A stretch of DNA of 64,000 nt from Linnemannia schmuckeri (lineage: Eukaryota; Mortierellomycota; Mortierellomycetes; Mortierellales; Mortierellaceae), in assembly GCA_029449235.1 (NCBI GenBank), contig JANATG010000007.1, positions 1,674,001 through 1,738,000 of the forward strand. The letters run 5' to 3'. Both the position numbers and the translations under genes were made by a program. The notes under the pieces are model-generated. The model had not been told where the DNA came from, did no database searches, and saw nothing but the letters and a program-made list of their open reading frames with translations. Of this stretch, positions 56,848 to 64,000 are shown in pieces (the stretch's first letter is position 1; the number at the start of each line of letters is the position of its first letter).

Positions 56848-59728
56848 TTACTTCTTCAGGTACTCCATGAAGACCTGGAGTGAAACATCATCGGTAAAGA
56901 TGGCCTGGCCAGCAGGTGGGCCACCATACTGTCCTCCAGAGACATGTGTAGTCGAGGGGTTCAACTTGGACAACAAGAAACGGGCCTGAGAGCCGTTCTG
57001 GTCACAGACAATATAACGGGGAATGGGGAATCGTTCCGTCAACAGTTCCTGAGAGCTGACCACTGGTGCCTCCAAGAGCTCTTTAAAGTTCTCGTATCCA
57101 GCCTGGTCCTGGTATCCGGCCTTTCTCCAGGCGGCAATGGTCTCTCCGTGGAAGATCAAAATGTAGAAGAAGGTGTCCAAGAGCAAGATCGAGTCGGGCT
57201 TGACAGAGACGCTGTCTAGCAAAACGGGCTGGGGCTCGCCCTCGAAACCATACGACATAAGCGTGGGCTGAATCATAATCAGTGAGTTGTTGACGTCCTC
57301 GCGGTTCAAGATGTGACGGTTGTAGGCAGTCTCGTCGGGAGAGTTATTGAAGACCTGCAGGAACTGGGAGCGACGCAGATGGAACATGAACTGAGGGTAG
57401 ATCGAAAAGTTCTCCGTGAGACGGAACGACTGAGGCTCATCCTTGCGGTAGTCTGCAAACTTTTGGCAGAGACGAATCAACATTCTGTCCAACCAACGCA
57501 AAACATCAGGACCATCGTCAATCTCGGCCTTGAAGACAGCAATACGGGCCATCAAAACAGCTGCAGTCTCTTGGTCGAATGACTGACCAATAATAGGGCT
57601 GTTACCTTCAGCCCAGCTATTTACATCGGAATTCCATAAAAAATATCGAGCGTGAGTGTCGTGTTCGTGACCCCTAATTCAATTGTCAATCGATGGTTAT
57701 AGATGCAACAAAATGCTTCGTTATGTTACCTGCGAGCAACTGTGGTGACGCGGAGCTTGAAGTGGCCGCTGGAGTGCTGGTAGTGGGTGACGAACTGGAT
57801 AAGACCACGTGAACCGGGCTGAAGAGACTGACCCTGCTGGTTGACAACCTCAAAGTAGATACCGTTGGTTGTCTTTGGCGTAACACTGCACATCTTCCAC
57901 GCCGATGTGTTGCCGATTCCGATCTCTGTCTCTCCAACAGAGGCAGTCTTTTTGTTCGCCGACACTGCGTGTCCAATCAATCCACAAATCTTCAACTCCT
58001 TCGTGGTCTATTGATTGAACGATAGGGTGCCTATAGTATTAGTAAGAAAGGTTGGGGACAGAGTAGACATGTATATGATGATATAAACGCTCCTCCGTGA
58101 GTATCATACCTGAACGGCCAAGGTGGCGTTGAAGCCCATTTTGAGATTGCCTTCGGCGTCCTTCTCAAACATCTTTTGGAAACTCTGCTTGAAAATCAAG
58201 GTGGTGAAGGAATCCGACAGGATCATAAATCCGCCTGTTGAGTTGACCATGGACTTCATTTCCAAGAGTCCAACCTGATCCAAGCATCCTGCGAAAATAT
58301 CGATGACGTGTCCATTCGTCGAGGCACGCTTGGCCAATCCTTCGTAGAACTATCATATAGCCAATGTTGAAATAAGCATGTCAATATCTGAGACAGACAT
58401 TAAAACTTCATCAATGTTGACAAACAGACGGCATACGAGACAAAGTGATACCTTGGAGGCCTTCTTGTAATGCTTGACGTTTTCCTTCTCAATGTCGTGA
58501 TGGGAGCGGAGGGGCTCCTTAAGATCGGTTCCGACAACCATTCCAGGGCCTTCCGTAGCAGCACCTCCGACAAAGAGCATCACACGTCCGCCGTTGTTCT
58601 GGTAAGTGGCCTCCAAAAGACCGACAGCAACACTCATGGCCACACCTGTGCAGCGTTGAGGGCGCTTGTCGGTAGCAACGGGCCAGGGGTCGCGCTGAAG
58701 CTGCTCCAGAATGGATGAGAGAGTGTATTCGCACTGCTGGATGGGGAGCAAGAAGCGAGAGTTGCCACTGGGAACAAAGGGCGCAGGCTGGCCAGGGCGA
58801 ACAGGTTGTTGGGGTCGAGCAGCTTGGGCTGAGAGTCCAAGCATGTCCTGAATCTGCTTGCTGCTGTAGTCCTTGTTTCCACGGAAGACATATGACTTGG
58901 GGCATTCGCTGTAACCCAACTCGTGGACTTGCGTCTATTTGCCATGAAGGAAAAGGTCGTCCAAAATAGAAATTTGATGTTGTGGTGAGATGAGGGTAAT
59001 AACGGTGATAGACAAGGGATCAGATCGGATATTTGCCATTCTTCAAACGGATAGAAAGAGATGCGGTCCTTCTGCTTCAACTGCATACCATAGTACCGTA
59101 AGTAATCAGACCAACGAGGGCGTGAGGAGGAAGTAAACTCAAGGAAACAACAAGCGAGTCCTTCAATGCCTTGAGATCATCTTCATCAACGCAAGTGTCG
59201 ACGACATACAAGAAGATTGGAGGGACCTGAGCGCTCCTGGCTAAAGTGTACTCAATAGTTGTGTGCTTGGCAAGCAACTCTGCAGGGAGGTTGGTGTTGG
59301 AGATGTCGCGGTAATGGGCAGGGAACTGGTTGCGGTGCAAGCAGAAAGGACAAATCCAGAGCTTTCCCCGAGGATCAATTTGACTATTTAACAAGGACAC
59401 AGAAGCAAAAAGCACATCGTGTAAACAGGCCAGTTAGATGATGATGACAAGTAGCTGATGTCGCCAAAGTGGTGGAGTTGAGAGGCGACGGTTGTAGTTT
59501 TTGATGGTGTGAGATTACGCACCAGTAAGGGTTGAGGATGGCACCGCAGGTGTGCTGTTTGCAGGTGACGGGCTCGTAGAAAATCAAGGGCAAGTCCTCG
59601 CGTTCTTTGAGAGGGGTGTAGAGTGCGGCGATGGGGACGACGGTGCGGGTGGCCTCGATGCGCGAGGCAGGCCAGGCGTTGAACGAGAAGCGGATTCCGT
59701 CCTGGTCCTCAATTTCCTCGAAGTTCAT
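56848..59728 (-). CDS. SEC23: COPII coat protein Sec23
   Basis: Six exons on the minus strand: 59728-59523, 59383-59089, 58934-58452, 58349-58110, 58007-57730 and 57616-56848; 756 residues, close to the family norm. The N-terminal zinc finger has Cys56, Cys61, Cys80 and Cys83 (VTCKQHTCGAILNPYC and LWICPFC). The trunk (VYVVDTC-like FLYVVDTCVDE, GGAATEGPGMVVG), beta-sandwich, helical and gelsolin domains follow, ending in FTDDVSLQVFMEYLKK. Sec23 forms the inner COPII coat with Sec24 and is the GTPase-activating protein for Sar1 at ER exit sites. It shares a divergent promoter of about 400 bases with DOA1. Confidence 0.96.
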
Positions 59729-60126
59729 GGCGATTTAGTTGTAGTTGGCGGGAAGAGAGATGATGGGAAAGAGAGAGTAAAGGAAAACGGTGTTGAAAAA
59801 GATTAAGATGATGTGTGTCAAGCAGTCTCCCATGCGACGACCAGTCAGGGACCTCTGTCTGGTCGCTAGTCCGTCCACGAAGGAAAAGCCACGCCACGGC
59901 CTTGTACCTTGAATTCAGCCAATCAGAGGCCGTGATTTTAAGGATCTAGTGACTGTTTCCCACCCTCTCTTGCGATGTGCGCGTACCTCTTGAGGACGAA
60001 CGTACACTTCGCGCAGTGTAAAGTCAAGGACAAGAAAGAAAGCAAAGAAAACCCTTTCGCTCTCTTCTTCTCACACACACCCCGCCAACCAGCCGACTCA
60101 TCAACTTCAACTACAGCACTCACACC
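59729..60126. promoter_or_regulatory. Divergent promoter region SEC23 / DOA1
   Basis: 398 bases between two divergent housekeeping genes. No TATA box stands out. The last 60 bases before the DOA1 ATG are CT- and CA-rich. No other gene seen. Confidence 0.5.
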
Positions 60127-63100
60127 ATGACCTGGCAACTCTCAGCTATCCTCACAGGACACAAAGGCGATGTAAGCACCACTCCTAAGACTCACCTAAA
60201 CTCCTAAACCCCGCAATTGAAATGTCAAAGACACTCCTCTCTGTAGACAAAATCGTTAACAAACTGACTTACACCTCGCTTCTCGAATTGTAAACAGGTC
60301 AAGGCTGTTATTGCCCCAACGGACGACTTGATTGCGTCCGTCTCCCGCGACAAGTCACTTATTACTTGGAAGCGAGAATCCAACAACAAATATACGCAGG
60401 ACAAGACTTTCAACGGACACACCAATTACGTCAACTCTGTTGCTTTTATCGGCGCATCGGAGGCCAACCCACATGGTAACAAAACAAGTGTGCTTTATAA
60501 TCAGGAGACTTTTTCCTTACATGCTATCTCTTCACCTGAAAACCCATTCCTGATACATTGATGTTGCTCCTCTTTATTCCTTTAGGATTAATTGTCACTG
60601 GCGGAAGCGACAGATTGATCAACGTTTGGGACCCCGAGGATTCCAGCTCGCCAGTGTATACTCTTGTCGGACACACTGACAATGTTTGCTCGCTTTTCGC
60701 TGACACAGATGGACACATTGTTTCTGGCTCTTGGGACAAGTACGCCACGATTGATTCTTAGTGAAACTCACTGCATTGCGTAAACGACCTTGAGACCTTT
60801 TGGCTAACCGGAACGTTCTCCTCTGGAACAATAGGACCGCCAAGATCTGGAGGAACTGGCAATGTGTCTACACACTCGAGGGTCACACTCAAGCCATTTG
60901 GGGAGTCCTAGAGCTCGAGCACGAGGTTATTGTGACAGGTATGCATCTGCATCTAGTTGATAAAGGCTCAAAGCAAAAGGACTTTCTTTCATCAAATGCC
61001 TGACTCAGACACAACATTTTTGAATTGATGTAATGTTCTTCTCGCAGCATCAGCCGATAAGACGATAGCGATGTGGAAGGACGGCAAAAAGATCAAGACA
61101 ATCACTGGTCATGAAGACTGTGTTAGATCATTGGCTCTTTTGCCCGGCATCGGATTTGTATCTTGTGGAAACGATGGCGCAGTCATTGTCTGGTCAAACA
61201 ATGGCGATCCTGTTCAAGCTCTCGATGGGCACACATCTTTCGTCTACTCCCTGGCGACACTACCTACTGGAGAAATCTTTTCAAGTGGCGAAGATCGTAC
61301 AGTCCGCGTCTGGGAGAGTAAGTTTACTAGACAGGTGCTAGACAAGGCAGATATCGTCATACCAGGCTTTCAAGACACATAGGAGCTAATACCTCCCCCC
61401 CCTCCTCTTTTCCCTTTGAATAGATGGTAGATGCACGCAAACAATTATTCACCCATGTGTCTCTGTTTGGTGCGTTGCAACTCTTCCCAACGGCGATATT
61501 GTCAGCGGAGGCTCAGATGGATTTGTCCGCGTTTTCACAAGGACTGCAGAGCGTGTCGCTGATGCCGATACTTTGAAGGCGTACGACGAAGAAAACGCTG
61601 CAACTGCCATTCCCTCGTAAGTTATTTGAACCAGAGGTTATTTATGGGCGATCCTCGTTTCATTATGAAGTTGAACTCAATGGCTGACTTTAAGCTTGTT
61701 TACATCTGCAACGAAATGAAATTAGTAACCAAGTTGGTGATATCAAGAAGGACGACCTCCCAGGACCCGAAGCATTGGGACAGCCAGGAAAGAAGGATCA
61801 GGAAGTGAAGATGGTCCGTGTTGGAAACACAGTCGAGGCGCATATGGTAAGTTGACGTTCTCAGTCAGTCAGTCCTTTCGACTGTTATCACAGCACATAT
61901 TAATCAAGTCTGCATTCATCTCTTTCAGTGGTCTAATGCAGAGCAAGAGTGGTCCAAGATCGGCGAGGTCGTTGATGCTGTTGGCCAAAACAGAAAGCAG
62001 CTCTATGGTGGCATTGAGTACGATCATGTGTTCGACATCGACGTTGGAGAAGGAGTCCCGGCACTGAAGCTGCCATTCAATGTCACCGAGAATCCCTACA
62101 CTGCAGCTCAGGAGTTTTTGACAAAGCACGATCTTCCCCAGGTGTATTTGGATCAAGTTGCGGACTTTATTACCAAGAATGCTCGCGCTGTTTCACAAGG
62201 AGCCACCGCAGCAACTGGCGACCCTCTTACCGGTAAGCTTGTGTCAAAGTGTCAAGACAGCTGCGATCTGCCTATTGAGGTAAAGTTAAAAAGACTCACT
62301 TTTCTTTCGCTTTTGTTTCTTAGGTGGGTCTCGATACACTCCTTCTCAGAATATTTCCTCGGGACTTGGATCGGTAAGTCAAGAATGTGAACTGTCTCCT
62401 CGGCGAGATTAAGCTCAAAGTTGTTTTATCTCTAACCAGGAACTTGTGTGCACTTTTTTTTTCATAGTACAACCCCTGGGGAAATGACACACCCAAAGTC
62501 CAGCCCGCCGTTAAGCGATTGATCCCTCAGGTATGTGAAAAGAGTAATGCCCTGTAAAAACGATCGCACTGGATCGCATTAGATAGTATTCACGACGAAT
62601 CTCATGTGATCATTTCCTTTTTCATATTAGTTGCTCAACGTGCCTTTCAAGGACGCCAATCTCCCCGCCATCCAGAAAAAGATGCTTCAGTTGAACACAG
62701 AGCTGGCTCCCTCGGGCGTTGCACTTGACAGCACAGAATTGGCTCAGTTGGACAGTCTTTTCAACTTCTTGGGAGCTCCTCCCAAGCAACCAGTGGCCCA
62801 GCCTCAGTACTTGACACTTTTGCTCAAGATTTTCAACACATGGCCCGAGACTTCTCGCTTCCCAGCTCTAGACTTGCTTCGTCTGCTTGCCTTGTACTCC
62901 AAGGACCCTATCGAGACTCCTAATCTGCTCAAGACTCTCTTGACAGCATCCCGCACGCATGAGGCAAGCTTGATGTTGGTAGCCCGCCTTGTGGTCAACT
63001 TTTGTGAGACGGAGGAAGGCCGTGAGGTTGCGATCAGCGAGATTTCGACTGTTTTGGAGTTCATGGAAGACGATGCTGTCTGGCAGAGCACCAACAAGAA

Positions 63101-63526
63101 CCTCAAGCTAGCCGTTGCCACAGTCTACATGTCCTATTCGACCTTGCTTTTGAAGCGCCACGATGATGATGCTTTAGCTATCCAGTATGTCGGAGTGATT
63201 ACAAAGATCTTGGAGAAGGAGCGCGACCAGCAGGTTCAATACCGTCTCCTTGTTGCTCTGGGCAACCTGATCTTTGCCCACGAGAGTGCCAAGGAGTCTG
63301 CAGCAATTTTTGAGGTTCGGAGGGTTGTCCAAACCGCCGTTCTTTCACGACCCACCTCAGAGAAGATCACTACCGCACCTGTTGCAAGTAAGTTTATGCG
63401 TTAAAAAAAGGCGTTAGGGATATTTTGTGTTGAGTATCCATCTGTCTGTGTCATGTCTAGTACGTCTCTGACACTTTATTTTTTGTCTTTGTACTTTGTA
63501 TAGATGAAGTTTTAAGTCTGCTTTGA
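60127..63526 (+). CDS. DOA1: Ubiquitin-binding WD-repeat protein Doa1/Ufd3 (PLAA)
   Basis: Twelve exons by phase: 60127-60171, 60298-60475, 60586-60739, 60835-60938, 61048-61317, 61424-61616, 61726-61846, 61929-62232, 62324-62373, 62468-62530, 62631-63387 and 63504-63526; 753 residues. The N-terminus has about seven WD40 blades (SRDKSLITW, GGSDRLINVWD, ADKTIAMW, GEDRTVRVWE, GGSDGFVRVF). The PFU ubiquitin-binding domain follows (GIEYDHVFDIDVGEG, ENPYTAAQEFL), then the helical PUL domain (NLLKTLL, LVARLVVNFCETEEGREV). Doa1 binds Cdc48 and ubiquitin and maintains free ubiquitin. The last short exon (NEVLSLL) is inferred; reading through instead would end at 63,404. Confidence 0.94.
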
Positions 63527-63669
63527 AGCACTTTAAATGGTGGCGTTTTATGTCAAATAAAAGCGTTTGTTTATCGAATTTTGATATTGGCTTCGTTTCT
63601 TTGCATGTTCCTTTCTTCCCTTCGCCACTCCTTTCCCTTCTACCATCATACCCATACGCATACAACCTC

Positions 63670-64000
63670 ATGGAGGACACTGTCGATGTTGAGGCCTTGA
63701 AGGCGAGGCTCACTGTCTGCCGAAATCAACTCGAGAGCAACTCACTCATCAACACCCGCACACGGAAGGACGCTCTCCGGAAGGAAATTGACAGCATTGA
63801 AATGAAGCTTGCCCAGGCACTTGGAATCAAAGGCGACGACGACGACGCCGACGAACCAGTCAGTCACCAGCCTACAACCTTCAACATTAAGAATGAGAAA
63901 TCGACAAGCTCCAACATCAAGAGCGACGACGATGCCACCACGCCAGAATCGCCTCGTCGACCTCACATCAACAGTCCCAGCCATACACCATCACCTTCCT
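63670..64000 (+). CDS. Unknown protein, N-terminal part (runs off the window)
   Basis: ATG at 63670 opens a frame to the window end (110 codons). Residues 5-55 are heptad-like (VDVEALKARL, LRKEIDSIEMKLAQAL), a likely coiled coil. After that come acidic (GDDDDADE) and Ser/Pro/Thr-rich disordered segments. Codon use looks genuine, with C-ending codons like the neighbouring genes. No family can be named from this part. It starts about 140 bases after the DOA1 stop. Confidence 0.68.
   Translation, partial: MEDTVDVEALKARLTVCRNQLESNSLINTRTRKDALRKEIDSIEMKLAQALGIKGDDDDADEPVSHQPTTFNIKNEKSTSSNIKSDDDATTPESPRRPHINSPSHTPSPS

Overview
The window is nuclear DNA of a fungus. Protein genes are split by short GT-AG introns, CT-rich promoter tracts and long A or T runs lie between genes, and eukaryote-only proteins are encoded (SEC23, DOA1/PLAA, an AMSH-type deubiquitinase, a single-chain urease with a UreG partner). 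Gene content and style suggest an early-diverging fungus, perhaps of the Mortierella group; that placement is inference. All exon maps were made by eye from splice consensus, reading phase and protein family conservation.

Layout. 1-18,320: oxidative metabolism block with three GMC-type FAD oxidoreductases (one cut by the window start, plus complete copies at 633-3,429 and 16,143-18,320), a Pho89-type phosphate transporter on the minus strand, a small protein with an internal repeat that looks beta/gamma-crystallin-like, an 11-exon AMSH-type JAMM deubiquitinase, a dead kinase copy, and mitochondrial methylmalonate-semialdehyde dehydrogenase. 18,321-23,490: gene-poor, holding a broken copy of the zinc-finger gene found at 39.7-41.0 kb and a small secreted protein. 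23,490-30,330: nested mobile-element cluster with two LINE-like retroelement copies, two solo LTRs, a tRNA-derived SINE, a pogo-type DNA transposon with an apparently intact transposase, a tRNA-Ile(AAU) gene, and a short element with Mutator-like 9-bp target duplication. 33,324-41,006: URC4 (uracil catabolism), mitochondrial ribosomal protein uL14m and a serine-rich zinc-finger protein. 41,007-49,193: over 8 kb with no convincing gene. 49,194-63,526: urease and UreG as a divergent pair, SEC23, and DOA1/UFD3. The window ends inside an unidentified gene.

Links between genes. Urease hydrolyses urea and UreG delivers nickel to it; they lie head to head about 1.7 kb apart. URC4 belongs to a pyrimidine-ring breakdown route that releases urea, so the right half has a nitrogen-salvage theme. 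The AMSH-like enzyme and DOA1/PLAA both work in ubiquitin handling, the first on endosomes and the second with Cdc48. The mobile-element cluster shows clean target-site duplications, which allow a relative insertion order to be read.
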